NCBI RefSeq assembly: GCF_040869045.1
Contig: NC_090319.1
Location: 304,718,998 to 304,782,997, forward strand
DNA length: 64,000 nt
Reading direction: 5' to 3'
DNA from: Eurosta solidaginis
Lineage: Eukaryota > Arthropoda > Insecta > Diptera > Tephritidae
This document shows positions 1 through 10,817 of this stretch, piece after piece (within the stretch, counting starts at the first letter, position 1; each line of letters starts with the position of its first letter). The translations under genes were made by a program, and so were the position numbers. The notes beneath the pieces are model-generated. The model was not told where the DNA came from. It made no database searches and was given only the letters and a program-made list of their open reading frames with translations.

Positions 1-2121
1 ATAAACCAAAGCATCAGATTGCTTGTGGATGAACACAAGCGGGCGAAATGGGAGGAGCACCTAAGCGGTTGTAGCCTCTCTGCCGGTGTGGGTAAACTTT
101 GGTCCACCGTAAAGTCCCTATCGAATCCGTCTAGGCACAATGACAAAGTTTCCATCGCCTTTGGCGATAAAGTGCTGTCGGCTGCGAAAAAATGCGCGAG
201 CGCTTTCTGCCGACAATATATAATGCATTCTACGGTCGACAAAGATAGACGGAGGGCCAACAGACACGCACATAAACATAAATTCAGCGCGTCACCAATT
301 ACCATCACCGCCAAAGAGGTTGAGGATGCCATCAGTGATGATAAACCATCCAAAGCAGTGGGCCCACACGACATAGCCATGCCGATGCTTAAAAGCTTAG
401 GGAAAGAGGGTTTCGAATATTTAGCGCATGTCTTCAACCTGTCTCTTTCCACCTTTGTCATTCCCGAAAAATGGAGAATGGCCAAGGTGTACCGCTACTA
501 AAGCCTGGGAAACCAGCTAACAAAGGAGAGTCATATCGCCCGATATCTCTCCTATCGCCAGTAGCCAAGACGCTTGAAGCCATTTTGATCCCCTACTTCA
601 AAGCAAATTTGCAGCTAGCCTGTCAGCATGGCTTCAGAAAACTCCATAGTACCACCACCGCGCTAAAAGTCATTAGCACCCAGATTAATTGCGGTTTAAA
701 TCAAAACCCCCACCATAGAACAGTACCCGTTGCGCTAGACCTATCAGAAGCTTTTGATACGGTCAAGCATAGCACGCTACTGCAAGACCTGGAAGGGTCT
801 ACCCTTCCCCCATGTCTTAAAAGGTGGACCGCAAATTATCTGGGTGGTCGGCAGGCATCGGTGCAATTTAGAAACGAAACATCAAAGCCAAGAAGAATTA
901 AACAAGGGGTGCCACAGGGTGGTGTCCTATCCCCACTTTTGTTTAATTTCTACATATCTAAGTTACCTTCACCACCAGAAGGAGTTACTATCGTTTCCTA
1001 CGCCAATGACTGCACAATAATGGCCACAGGCCCAGGCCCACAGATCGATGAGCTTTGCAACAGAATAAACGGTTACCTCCCTGATCTCTCCAGTTTTTTC
1101 GCCTCGCGAAACCTGGCATTATCACCGACTAAACACTCCGCGACTTTATTTACAACATGGACGTCCCAAATGTCGACTATTTTGAACATCCACGTCGATG
1201 GCACTACGCTACCGACTGTCCTACACCCCAAAATCTTGGGTGTGACGTTTGATCAGGATCTACGTTTTGGTGAGCATGCAGCCTCAATTTTACCGAAAAT
1301 CCAGAGCCGTAATAAAATCCTCAAATCCCTTGCTGGCAGTACTTAGGGAAAAGACAAAGAAACGCTCATTACCACACATACAAAGTAATTGGCCAGCCGA
1401 TTGCATGCTACGCGTCCCCTATATGGTCGCCAAGCCTAAAAACTACTCACTGGAAGAAGCTACAGGCCTGCCAAAATACTGCTCTCAGAACCGCCACGGT
1501 CTCCTTATGTCCCCAGAACTCCATCTACATAATGAGGCGAGAATACTCCCCATCAGGGAGAGAAATGAGATGCTAACCAAACAGTTCCTGTTCAATACCC
1601 AGAAACCTGGGCATCCCAACAGACATCTGATTGATGAGACAACACCCCCTAGGGGCTTAAGGAGTCATCTCCGTTATCATTATGAGGAAATACGGCACCT
1701 GAGAACTCAGCCGTATGAAGCAAAAAAACACAAGCAGGTCCTTAGTGAACTCCACAAACAGGCGTCGGGCCTTTATGCTAGAAATTGCCCGGTGAATCTA
1801 GTACTCAAAGAACAGTACCCAAAACTTGCGGAAGAGGAACGCATACTCCCCAGGGAAACGCGAGTCACTCTAGCTCAACTTCGTTCTGGATACTGTAACG
1901 GGCTAAACTCTTACCTATCCAGAATCAACCCCGACCTACAAAATGTATGCCCCGCTTGCAATGTGTCCCAACATGACACCAACGATCTCTTTAATTGTAA
2001 TGTGGAACCAATGTCTCTAACACGCCTTTCATTATGGTCCACCCCTGTTGAAACAGCAAGTTTCCTTGGACTCCCGTTAGAGGATATTGATGACAATTTG
2101 TGATCGATCGCACTGCTACAA
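1..2121 (+). mobile_element. Jockey-type LINE copy J1 (left end outside window)
   Basis: This is a non-LTR retrotransposon cut by the left window edge. The end of ORF2 is followed by GCACTGCTACAACAAC and a short (CAA)n tail at about 2110-2131. The same 3' end closes two more copies here: J2 (minus strand, ends about 25240) and J3 (ends 43007). The shared tail defines one family whose reverse transcriptase primes on a CAA-rich end. Directly downstream lies a SINE-like element in the opposite orientation, so J1 appears to have landed at the edge of that element. Jockey-clade placement rests on the RT sequence style, the absence of an RNase H domain and the C-terminal Cys/His motif; it is not phylogenetically tested. 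Confidence 0.85.
19..2103 (+). pseudogene. Decayed LINE ORF2 reverse transcriptase (J1)
   Basis: Three overlapping frames together make an RT. Frame one (19-501) carries the fingers region with KAVGPHDIA. Frame two (471-1346) carries PISLLSP, LDLSEAFDTV and GVPQGGVLSPLLF. Frame three (1249-2103) carries the thumb, connector and the C-terminal CPACNVSQHDTNDLFNC motif. The breaks are a frameshift near 490, an in-frame TAG at about 1346 where the family has Trp, and a frame change near 1300. The catalytic box reads YAND (999-1010) instead of YADD, so an essential metal-binding Asp is lost; J2 keeps YADD. The frame ends in the same ...PLEDIDDNL tail as J3. This copy cannot encode an active enzyme. 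Confidence 0.9.
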
Positions 2122-2134
2122 CAACAACAACAAC

Positions 2135-2405
2135 ACACCCCGAAGATTTTATGAAGTGTTATCGATGTTGAAGGTCCTTTTCCGGATATAGATCCGGCAC
2201 GTTCAGGTAACAAGCACCACTAAAGTACTAGCCCGACCATCTCGGGAACGATTAATATGATTTAACGATTAATATAAATAAGTGTACTGTACATTCATAT
2301 TTGTTACAGGATTTTCCTTGCGTAGATGAGGTTGATAACTGGGTTGCGGAAGCTCAGAAGCTATAAAGTCTCGTATTGCGCTTATCAACCCCCCGAATCC
2401 CAGTG
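2135..2405 (-). repeat. SINE-like element S1, minus-strand copy
   Basis: Read on the minus strand this matches 43850-44208 over most of its length, including a segment around CTTCCGCAACCCA, a block near ATCGTTCCCGAGA and an end with CGATAACACT followed by a CCCCGAAG-type hairpin arm. A third copy lies at 23600-24015 (-) and a 5' fragment at 37775-37905. No coding potential was seen. The 3' tail resembles the ATCGCTACAACAACA tail of the Jockey LINEs, which suggests mobilisation by LINE machinery (inference). Confidence 0.7.
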
Positions 2406-2499
2406 GTCGACTGATAATATGCGTCTAAAAATGTCGGAAGAGGTGAGGAAATACAAAAACTAAAAGCGGAAAAAATGTTTGTTACATGAAAATATATTC

Positions 2500-2831
2500 A
2501 CATAAAACCATGATTGTGTCCCGGAACGCTCCGTAACCGGGAGTGGAAACCGTAGAATATTGTTTCTGTGAAGACATGTGCAAAATGAGAAGCAAACTTT
2601 TTAACTTCCGTTTTTTGATTCGCGATCCTGGAACTGAATTCAGTGAGCGTGAGTTTTGAAATGTACACTTTTCTTTCATACAAACTTAATAAACCACCCC
2701 CTGGCTCCAAAACGCATCTTTTGACATCCCTCCTGATATTTTTTGACACGTACTGTGTAGTCGTAACAAAAGTTGGTGTAACGTTTTACAAGACAGTGCA
2801 CCACCTAATATGTATCAAAAATTATCAAAGT
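2500..2831. repeat. Dispersed non-coding repeat R, fragment
   Basis: It contains modules also found at 6990-7960, 32460-32600 and 34745-34980: a stretch about ATTCGCGATCCTGGAACTG, a TTTTGACATC/CCTCCTGATATTTTTTGAC block and a GTTGGTG...CAAGACAGTGCACCACC block. It flanks the gypsy element on the left and 6990 onward flanks it on the right, so the gypsy element may have inserted into a repeat R copy. No reading frame is supported. Confidence 0.5.
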
Positions 2832-2836
2832 TGGTA

Positions 2837-3305
2837 TTTTGTGTATGTATATTTACTAAGTTTATTTAATATGAGTGAATATGAACATTTCGATATAAAA
2901 TGTGTTGAGTTAATACCATTGTAAATTTTACCAAGTAGCGCAACTAACAGCTGATCGGTGAAAATTCGCACATTCACACGCACAGTTATCGACTCAGTTT
3001 CAAAAAAAAACTTTAGATTATTTTTAATTCAAATTTTAAAGTGAGATAATCCTTATAAATTTATGTATATAGAATATAACTCCGAACACCATTCCTTCAT
3101 TATATGACATTCGACTGCCTAGTCCACTGCCTTCCACTCTATTCGCAACATAACCTCTACTTAAGCTGCCAAACTATACAGTAAACAATGGTTAATACTA
3201 AAGAATAAAAAAGAACAAAAAAATAAAATAAATAAAAATAAATTTGCCAAAATGATAGTAAATTAATTCAGTGTGTGGCGTTACCACTTCCTTTCATACA
3301 TAACA
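2837..3305 (-). repeat. Left (3') LTR of G1, interrupted by a MITE
   Basis: The LTR sequence runs 2837-2916, is interrupted by MITE copy M1 (2917-3190) and its 8-bp duplication, then continues to CATAACA at 3305. Without the insert it is about 187 bp, close to the right LTR. The two LTRs differ at scattered bases and by an A-rich length difference near 3215-3240, which indicates substantial age since insertion. Confidence 0.85.
2917..3190 (+). mobile_element. MITE family M, copy M1 (hAT-like), inside an LTR
   Basis: This non-autonomous DNA element has 6-bp termini CATTGT and ACAATG and is flanked by the exact 8-bp duplication GTTAATAC (2909-2916 and 3191-3198). The interior matches copies M2-M4, including CAAGTAGCGCAACTAACAGC and a CCTAGTCCACTGCC stretch. 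Relative to the 350-bp copies it lacks an internal segment of roughly 75 bp. The 8-bp duplication and CA...TG ends fit the hAT superfamily (P-type elements also make 8 bp). Position inside the G1 LTR shows it is younger than G1. Confidence 0.9.
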
Positions 3306-5690
3306 TTTTTCCCTCCTCTGCAGGAGTTAAGGTGAGAATGGAACTCTCGGTTTCCTTTGTCTGGTCTACCGCCGAGGGGCTGCCGGCGTCTCGCTTAGTT
3401 CCGGATCTCTTTCCGGTGTCGCCTGCCGTGCTGGTGTTGAATGCGATGGCAGTGTATCGTCCTGTATTATTGTAGTGTTGGGAGTAGAGAACCCTTCCAA
3501 ATCTTCTTCTGATCCCAATGATATATTTTGTGGTGATTCTATGGGTGTTTCGACTTCTTCGTGGTTTTCTACTATACATGATGCAGCTGTGCCGAATCAA
3601 GTCCAATCGTGTTCGTAGCTGCCGCCCCATAAACAATAGTACTGGCGAGGTGCCTGTTGTCGAATGTGGTGCATTTTTGTACTGTCTCAAGAATTCGTTT
3701 ATGTTTTCCTGCAAAGAACTATTCGTGGTACCCATTGCTTTCAATGCGTTCTTGACCGTCTGTACGCTTCGCTCTGCTTGTCCGTTAGTTGCCGGGTGAT
3801 ACGGTGCTGAGTATTTGTGATATTTAACACCGACTGTAGTCAGGAAGTTGTTAAATTCCGCGGACGTGAAATTTGTTCCATTATCAGATACAACCGTTTG
3901 AGGAACGCCATAAGCCGCAAGTACGTCGTCCAGCAAAGTAATTGTCGCGGCCGCCGTAATTGATTTAGTGATTTTCACCTCTAACCACTTGCTATACGCA
4001 TCCGAGATTATCAGTAGCATTGCTCCTTCGAACGGCCCCGCATAGTCAATATGAATGCGTTCCCACGGTCCCTTGGGATACTCCCAATGATGATCGCCAC
4101 TTTTACCGGGTTATTTTGCCTGTTTTGCACATGATTCGCATTTGTTCGCCATGTTCTCGATATCATTGTCAATGCCCGGCCAGTATATGAATGAGCGGGC
4201 GATTCCTTTCATCTTGGCACATGGTAGGTGTGATGTGTGTAAATTGTCAAACAGTTTGGCTCTGTACTTTGGTGGAATGACGACGCGATGCTCGAACATC
4301 AAACATCCTGACGATAGCTTGTAACTCACTTCTGGGGACTTGTATCCTGTTCTCTTCAAGCATTAACCTGTTTCCAGCAGTTTAATTATTTTACCCAGTC
4401 GCTCGTCTTTTCTGGATTCGTTTGCAATTTTGTCGGATCTCAATGGTAATTGGTTGATTTGGCGAATCACAAAGTTGTCGAACTCGTCGTATTCGTCTGG
4501 ATTATCCGTATATGCCTGCCGCACATGTCCCACCTGTACTGGTTGCTGTCGTAGAGGGTGGGCCCGTGAAAGATAGTCGGCGTTAGCGTTTGCCTTTGAA
4601 TTTTTATACACCACTTCGAAATCAAATCTACTCAGAAAGTCTGCGTAATTAGCCATTTTGCTAATGCAAAGTACTGGTAGAGACTTGTCTGGTTGTAAAA
4701 TTTGTGACAACGGTTTATGATCTGTGATTAGCGTGAAATGACGCGCGTACAAATATTTGAAAAATTTCTGAACTGAAACTGAACTGAACTTCTGAAAAAC
4801 ACACTTTGACTTATTTAAGCGTAGACCATTGCATTTGATGCGATTTAGCGTTGCTCTTCAAAATTTTCCGCGAACACCAAGATGTCATCAAAGAAATTTA
4901 AAACGTTTGTCACTCCTTGCAGGAGCGTCTCCATTTGTCTTTGCCAAATAGCTGGAATATTTGCTGCCCCATATACCGCACGAGTCGGTCGTACTAGTCC
5001 GTGTGTAGCTGTGTTTAATGTCAAAACATGTGCGAAATCATCGTCGATCGTAAGGTGTGTATATGCGTCCGTTATATCCAAGTTACAAAATATCGCCGCT
5101 TTTTTCATTTTATTGAACAAGTCTTCCGCTTTAGGAATCGGATGTTCGTCAATAATCATTCTTGGATTAACCGTTGGCTTGTAATTGCTAGTGATGCGAA
5201 TATCTCCATTTTTTTTTCGCGACTACATGTGTTGCTGAAGCCCATTCCGAATGCTCTACTCTCACGTAAAAGCCAGACTGGATTTTGCGATCTATTTCCT
5301 TGGCATACCCTTCTCTCAATGCCATTGGTATTTCGCGTGCTCGTGCGAACACTGGTGTGGCTCCCGCCTTCAGCTTCACTTTTGCAGGCGGCCTTCTCAA
5401 CTTACCCGCTGTCGTGTCAAAGACTTCTTCGTAACTTGCAAGGAGATGTTGCAGCCGTTCTCGTTGGTTTTCTGAAAGTTTTGGCGTGGTTGAACTTATA
5501 GAGTTAATTTGCCTGGCTGACGAAAATAGCTCCGAAAAGTTAATTTCATGTGCCAATTGTGAGACCCATTCTCTGCCGCAAAGTGTATCGAAATCTTCTT
5601 GGACAACATACAAATTCAGGCGCCGCTTAGTCCTCCCCATTGATGCGGTTACTACAACCCTACCCATGCAGTTCACTCTATACCCAGTGT
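3268..5690 (-). pseudogene. G1 pol: protease end, RT, RNase H, integrase (broken)
   Basis: On the minus strand the first part (5676-5188) covers the protease-RT linker and RT start, with ELFSSARQIN and KIQSGFYV. A frame change at the A-run near 5215 leads to 5159-4845 with LDITDAYTHL and the catalytic FFDDILVF. After KCVFQK the sequence jumps to YARHFTLITDHKPL (4752 on), so the RT thumb and the first part of RNase H, over 100 residues, are deleted. The integrase HHCC region (4359-4111: HTSHLPCAKMKG ... CESCAKQ) ends in a TAA near 4111. The core (4020-3268) keeps ISDAYSKW, VSDNGTNF and NGQAERS, so the D,D,E residues are all present. Confidence 0.85.
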
Positions 5691-6780
5691 AGCTTGTAAA
5701 TCGTCTCTGTTTTTAATAATCTAAAATTCGGTTTTATAGTGCGAAGAGTTTTATAATTAATAATGGCGCATGGGGCACCCGTATCAAGCTCCATCTGTAT
5801 TTGCTTTCCATCGATATTTACGTGAAGCATTTTTCTGTCTACTGCTTTACATACATTAATGTTGTTCAGCTGCTGAACTGGTTCGAGCTCATCCTCTGAA
5901 ATCTGATCTAGTTTTGCCTTGCACACTTTTGCAATGTGGCCCAATTTTCCACACGAAAAACATTTGGAGCTACTGAATTTGTAGTCTTTTCTGCTGTGTT
6001 GGCCCCCACATCCGTAACAATTTTCGGATTTTTCTTTTGGCTTCTTGGTCAACTTTTCAGCATTTGCATTTCTTTTTGTTTTGGCTGGTTCGTATCCCAG
6101 TTTAAACGTTGGTTCACTTGGTTGTTCCCACTCTGTACACTTCAGATCTGTTGTTGCACTTTGTGTTAGTTCGATTGTGTGCGCAATTTCGTATGCCTCA
6201 GTAAAATTGTTTGGTTTTTTACTTATAACCTCATTGCAAATATAGCGTGACTCCACGCCATACAGTAACTGCTCTGTTAACATCCTATCCAAAAAGTCGT
6301 CATATTCACAATATGCAGCGCCCTTTTTTAAACGAAGTGCGTACTCGGCAATCGATTCGCCTTTTTCTTGCTTACTTTGTCTAAATTTGATACTTTCAGC
6401 ATACTCGTTCCGTGAGCCATCAAAATGGCGAATTAACACGGTTTTTATTTCATTGTATTTCAGCGAGTCAGGCGTCTTTGGGCTAACAAGTATTTTTAGT
6501 GCGGCGTTCAGCTCTGCCCCCATATGCACGAGTACGAATTTGTGTTGTTCCTCTTCTGGAAATTTGCTCAGCTGTAAGGCCCAATCTACGCGTGTGAAAA
6601 AATCCTGCACTGAGGATTTGTCTTCTGACTTGTATTCTGCAATACTAAACGGTGGCGGTTTGGTTACTGCCCGCTGATTTGCATTTGCCCCAGCACTGTG
6701 GGACGCCCCTCTACAGCCTCGTGAATTGCCCCTGCCAATGCATCCATCACCCTCTTCAAATCTTCCGGTGTGAGGCTCAT
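5678..6780 (-). pseudogene. G1 gag (frameshifted)
   Basis: The likely start is the ATG at 6780 (MSLTPEDLKRVMDAL), followed by a frame change near 6690 into a 310-codon frame (6610-5678). The capsid-like region contains DWALQLSKFPEEEQHKFVL and HFDGSRNEYAE. Two zinc knuckles follow: the first reads CYGCGGQHSRKDY, with the last Cys changed to Tyr, and the second, CFSCGKLGHIAKVC, is intact. The protease begins at MELDTGAPCAI, a canonical DTG active site. Another frame change near 5690 separates it from the rest of pol. Confidence 0.85.
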
Positions 6781-6806
6781 CTTTTTAATCCAACTTTTGA
6801 CACCGC

Positions 6807-6984
6807 TTTTGTGTATGTATATTTACTAAGTTTATTTAATATGAGTGTATATGAACATTTCGATATAAAATGTGTTGCGCTAATACTAAAGAATAAAAAA
6901 GAACAAAAAAGCAAAAACAGAGTTGCCAAAATGATAGTAAATTAATTCAGTGTGTGGCGTTACCACTTCGTTTCATACATAACA
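6807..6984 (-). repeat. Right (5') LTR of G1
   Basis: This is the uninterrupted partner LTR of about 178 bp. On the minus strand it is followed by GCGGTGTCAAAAGTTGG, where a tRNA primer-binding site would lie, and then by the gag start at 6780. The tRNA species was not assigned. Confidence 0.8.
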
Positions 6985-6989
6985 TGGTA

Positions 6990-7965
6990 TCAAAAGATGC
7001 GTCTTGACCTCCGTTTTTAGAATCCGAAAGCGAAAATTAAAATTTTTGTTTCTGTCAAAAGATATAAGAAAAAACTCGGTTCAAATTTTCATGTGGTGGT
7101 TGTTTTTGCCAGATTTGTTGTACATACACACACGCACTTTTGATCCCAAACCGGTGTCGGACCGACCTATGGTTATTTTTTTGGTAGTAGTGCAGTTTAC
7201 GGTACCCACCCACGAGTGTGGTATCAAAAGACGCGCATTAATCTCGAGAACAATAATCTGAAGGCGGAAAACAAAAATTTTATCTCTGTCCGGAGATATT
7301 TGCAGTTGAAGTTGGCGATTTTAATGTGGTTGTTGTTGTGTACCCACAAAAAAAATTGTGCATCACACCCGGACTTGGCATGGCGTAGCCGAGGGTTATT
7401 TTTCATAAGCGCGGCCGTAGGCCGCCAACGAAGGAAGGTGTTCTGCGCAAAAATACTATGGATCCCACTCCCGGTTTCGGAGGGACCCGCGGGTCTTTTT
7501 TTGGTTTTTCGTTAATATCTTTTGAACGGGTAAAAAAAGTTAACTTCCGCTTTCGGATTCTTGATCTAGACGTGAATACGCCCAAATTTCGGTGAGTACC
7601 GTAAACTGCACTATTACCATTTTTTAAATCGCGACCGAAGGCCGCCAACGCAGAAAGGTGTTCTATGCGCAAAACACTTATGTTCACATTTTTTTTTTGT
7701 GGGTACTATAACATTACAACAACCACATGAAAATCCACAATTTCAACTGCAAATATCTCCGGACAGGAATAAAATTTTTCTTTTACGCCTTCGGATTATT
7801 GTTGTCGAGGTCAATACGCGTCTTTTAACACCTCTCGATATTTTTTGACGCGTAGTAGCAGTCGACCCCTCAACTAGACTTTTACCGATATTTTTTAACG
7901 CGTATTAGCAGTCGACCACTCAACTACACTTTTACCAAAATTAGTTGGTGCACCGTCTTGTGAAA
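6990..7965. repeat. Composite non-coding repeat R
   Basis: Two partly inverted modules recur. One runs from GGTATCAAAAGA(T/C)GCG through TCCGAAAGCG to a CGGAGATATTTGCAG block and a GTGGTTGTTGTTGTG block (7216-7345). The same blocks appear reversed at 7700-7830. GGCCGCCAACG followed by GGTGTTCT occurs at 7420 and 7641. The short ACGCGTA(G/T)TAGCAGTCGACC unit is repeated at about 7850 and 7905. Frames here are short and overlap on both strands, so I read none as genes. It resembles a mosaic of dispersed repeat fragments. Confidence 0.55.
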
Positions 7966-8416
7966 AACGTTACCAAAGTTGGAAAGTGACACCGGAGACT
8001 GTGGATTTCTGCAGTTCAAGAAGCATCAGTTTTATACTGTCTCTTCTTAATTTCAGCAGAAACTAGCTAGACATATACAATGCGTACACAGCTGGGTATA
8101 GAACTATTCGATCGTAGTGGCAACCATATTACTAGCTGATTACCAGCTGATTACTTTGACGTTCCAAATGTATGTATACACCAATTTTTTTAACTGATAA
8201 GAAAATTCAGAGAAAACCAATCAGTAACCGAAAATAGTTAAAAAATTGGGTATGTAGGTATGAACAAATTGAAAAACGCATAACAAAAACTTAATCAACC
8301 AACATGTCGATTTACATTTTTGCTGGACAGCCACAATAACAAATTTGTGAGAAAAGGAGTGCTACATTCATAACAGCTCAATCCACCTAAAGCAAGGAAA
8401 TTTATAATTTTTCACC

Positions 8417-9777
8417 ATGTCGTATACTTATTCCAATTACAATTCGGATGCCCTCAAATTACGTGCATTAATTTTGAATGCACGTAAACCATTTGTACTG
8501 CGAAATTTCAAAATGAACTGGAAATGTTTTCACGTGACCTTAGAGGAATGGTGTGCCAGGTATGACAAAGAAGTAAATGCTTCTCAAGAATTTGAAGTGA
8601 TGTCGTGCAGCCAAGGAAATCAAACACCGCATTGGGAACGCGATAGAAAATCTTTACGAATGACATTAACCGAATTTTTGGAAAAACAAAAATCCGCATC
8701 GTCTAATAATTATTGGATTGGCTTGAATTACCAACGTATTAACGAAATGCCTACGGCACTTGGGGAAGGTATCGATTTTTCAAGGCTAGGTTTTAGCGAA
8801 GCAACAGAAGAATGCAATTATTGGCTATGTTCTACGCAAACGAATACACCTTGCCACTATGACACCTACGGATGTAACATTGTGGTACAAGTTTATGGAA
8901 GGTTGATATATTTTTTGAAAATATGCATTAATTTTTAAGAATTAAAATGCTTTCATTAAATAAGGCAGGAAGTTATGGCTACTCTTTCCACCTACAACAC
9001 CGCTTAGTAGCACGAGAATACCTTATGAAGAATCGAGTGTATATTGTGAAGAGAATTTATTTGCACCAAATCCGCAAGAGCTGCAGCAGTTAAAGAAATT
9101 GCAGAGTTCAGCTTATAGATGCATTTTAGAGGCAAATGATGTGCTAATCGTGCCGAAACATTGGTGGCATTATGTTGAAGCTATAGACCTTTCGTTGAGC
9201 ATTAACTATTGGATACCGTTGGAGAATGACGTTGAGGAGCAGTTAAAGGAATGTATTGTTAAGATTTTAATCGAACGTTTTGTTAAAAACGGTAATGAAG
9301 AGGAACAAAAGTTTATACTGAATCCGAATCAGGTTGTTAGTCTAACTAAAAAGGTAATAAAAAGAACCCAATTTAATACCGTGTCTTTACTATTTTTAGA
9401 TCGCTGAAATGCAAGATGATGCCGAAATATTTAAAATTTTGCATTATTTATATGAGAAAACCAAATCTGATTGTTCTTCGGAGAAATCTCGGCGACTCAA
9501 TGTAACACCTTGTGCTTATCAATATTTGGATGAACAGGAATGTCAGCAGTTAGTTGAAGAATTACCTAATGGAATAGTAGAATATCTCAGCCCCATGTCA
9601 AATAAGGATTATGAAGTTTTGCTTAATCAACATGCAAAGCGTTTTAAGCCAAGTAACGGAAGCGCAACGGAACCACAACCATTCAGTATTATTAAAAAAG
9701 CCATAATAAATAGCGTGTGCACTCCAGCAGTTATAGATCACATTAAGATGGAATTTTTCAAACGCTATCAAATTTAA
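8417..9777 (+). CDS. HSPBAP1-like JmjC-domain protein (3 exons)
   Basis: Exons are 8417-8901, 8969-9332 and 9400-9777; introns of 67 bp each give about 408 residues. An alternative donor at 9354 would add 7 codons. The protein is a JmjC-fold predicted Fe(II)/2-oxoglutarate oxygenase most like HSPB1-associated protein 1. The cupin starts with NARKPFVLRNF, has YWIGLNYQRI, the metal-binding HxD in PCHYDTYG (about residues 147-149), KLWLLFPP straight after the first splice, and the second metal His in PKHWWHYVE (about 229). All three Fe ligands are present. The ATG at 8417 has ACC upstream. The C-terminal third has no motif I recognise. The cellular substrate is not known from the sequence. Confidence 0.9.
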
Positions 9778-10695
9778 ATTGTATATATTATTGCGTTTGT
9801 GGAATATGGCTGGTAGGACGTTAGTCATGCATTCTACACACAGTGTCTCAAAGAAACTAATAAACTTGTATAGGTATAATTTTTTTTTTAAGTTTAATCC
9901 GTTTTTTGCTGGCAAATATACTTGTCTATATACTCAGATATCACGGAACGATACGGAAATAAACCCGAAAGAGTAACATGTATATCCGATATATATAGTG
10001 ACTTTTGCCGTAAAATTATCATAAAATAGTTTCCAAAATTGCGCTTAACTGCTTCCTCAGTAAGTCATTGATCTGAATCTGTCCCGTATTTGATCACGAA
10101 CAAGCTCCCAAGTACTTATTTTTTACTCGGAATAAAATCACGCGGCAGGTAACTACAATAAACCTCATAAAAATTAAAAGAATGTGGAGTGTACTTCCTC
10201 CAAGGCAAATTTCTCAGTAAAAATAAAATACGCTTAGGAGACACCATTCTGATTGGACTTACGAACTTCAGATCCCGCCAATTTTTTGGTAAAATTTTTG
10301 ACAGCCCACAGCAATTATGTGTATAAAATTAAGAAAATTTTATTAAACACAACAGAAGATGCATTCGAATTAATCATGATCTATATTTAATTTTGATAAT
10401 AATGCATATATATAATTTAATTTCACATATAGTTTGTGTGTATAATTATTTATGAGTACATATTTGTAAAATTTGTTGCATTGCTTCTTTTATGCTCCAC
10501 TAACAATACTAAAAAATTAATTCAGGCTGAACTGGACGATATGAGAATTCAAGTGCAAACTTTACAATAATAAAAATAGATACAATCTTCAACCAGTTTT
10601 GAAATTATAGAACAAATTAGACAAGTATTAATACGCGTTATAACAAAAGTTTTCGATATTAAAAAAAATAGAAACTAAGAAAACTACAACAAGAA
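9778..10695. other. Gap between the convergent JmjC and ALiX 3' ends
   Basis: This is AT-rich sequence that holds the 3' untranslated regions of both converging genes. A polyadenylation-type AATAAA occurs near 9859 for the plus-strand gene, and several TTTATT/ATTTTATT signals for ALiX lie near 10335 and 10560. No coding frame, RNA gene or clear repeat was recognised. Confidence 0.5.
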
Positions 10696-10817
10696 TTACC
10701 AGCCTGGTGGCTTTTGGTTTGGATAACCACCTTGTTGTTGATGAGCAAAACTGCCTGGATACGTGCCATAATGACCCGGTTGAGGTCCTTGTGGAAAGCC
10801 GCTATATTGATAGGGAT
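10696..10817 (-). CDS. ALiX: ALiX exon 7 (C-terminus)
   Basis: The last coding exon gives [19 protein letters not shown] and ends [15 protein letters not shown] plus TAA (10698-10696). The acceptor is TTTCTTAG. The tyrosine/glutamine/glycine-rich end is typical of ALIX tails. Confidence 0.9.

Larger units (their letters stand above)
2837..6984 (-). mobile_element. Ty3/gypsy LTR retrotransposon relic G1
   Basis: This is a complete but dead LTR element on the minus strand. LTRs at 2837-3305 and 6807-6984 share their sequence from TTTTGTGTATG to CATACATAACA. The flanks carry a candidate 5-bp target duplication TGGTA (2832-2836 and 6985-6989). Gene order on the minus strand is gag, protease, RT, RNase H, integrase, the Ty3/gypsy order. 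No env frame is visible between integrase and the 3' LTR. The left LTR is lengthened by a 274-bp MITE plus its target duplication. Frameshifts, a stop codon and a deletion in RT/RNase H make it inactive. A Mag-like lineage is possible from gag style but untested. Confidence 0.9.

Noticed and set aside
2917..3190. Family M read as solo LTRs (TGTAAA...AAACA)
   Set aside because: Using TG/CA ends gives no target duplication, whereas CATTGT/ACAATG ends give perfect 8-bp duplications in all four copies.
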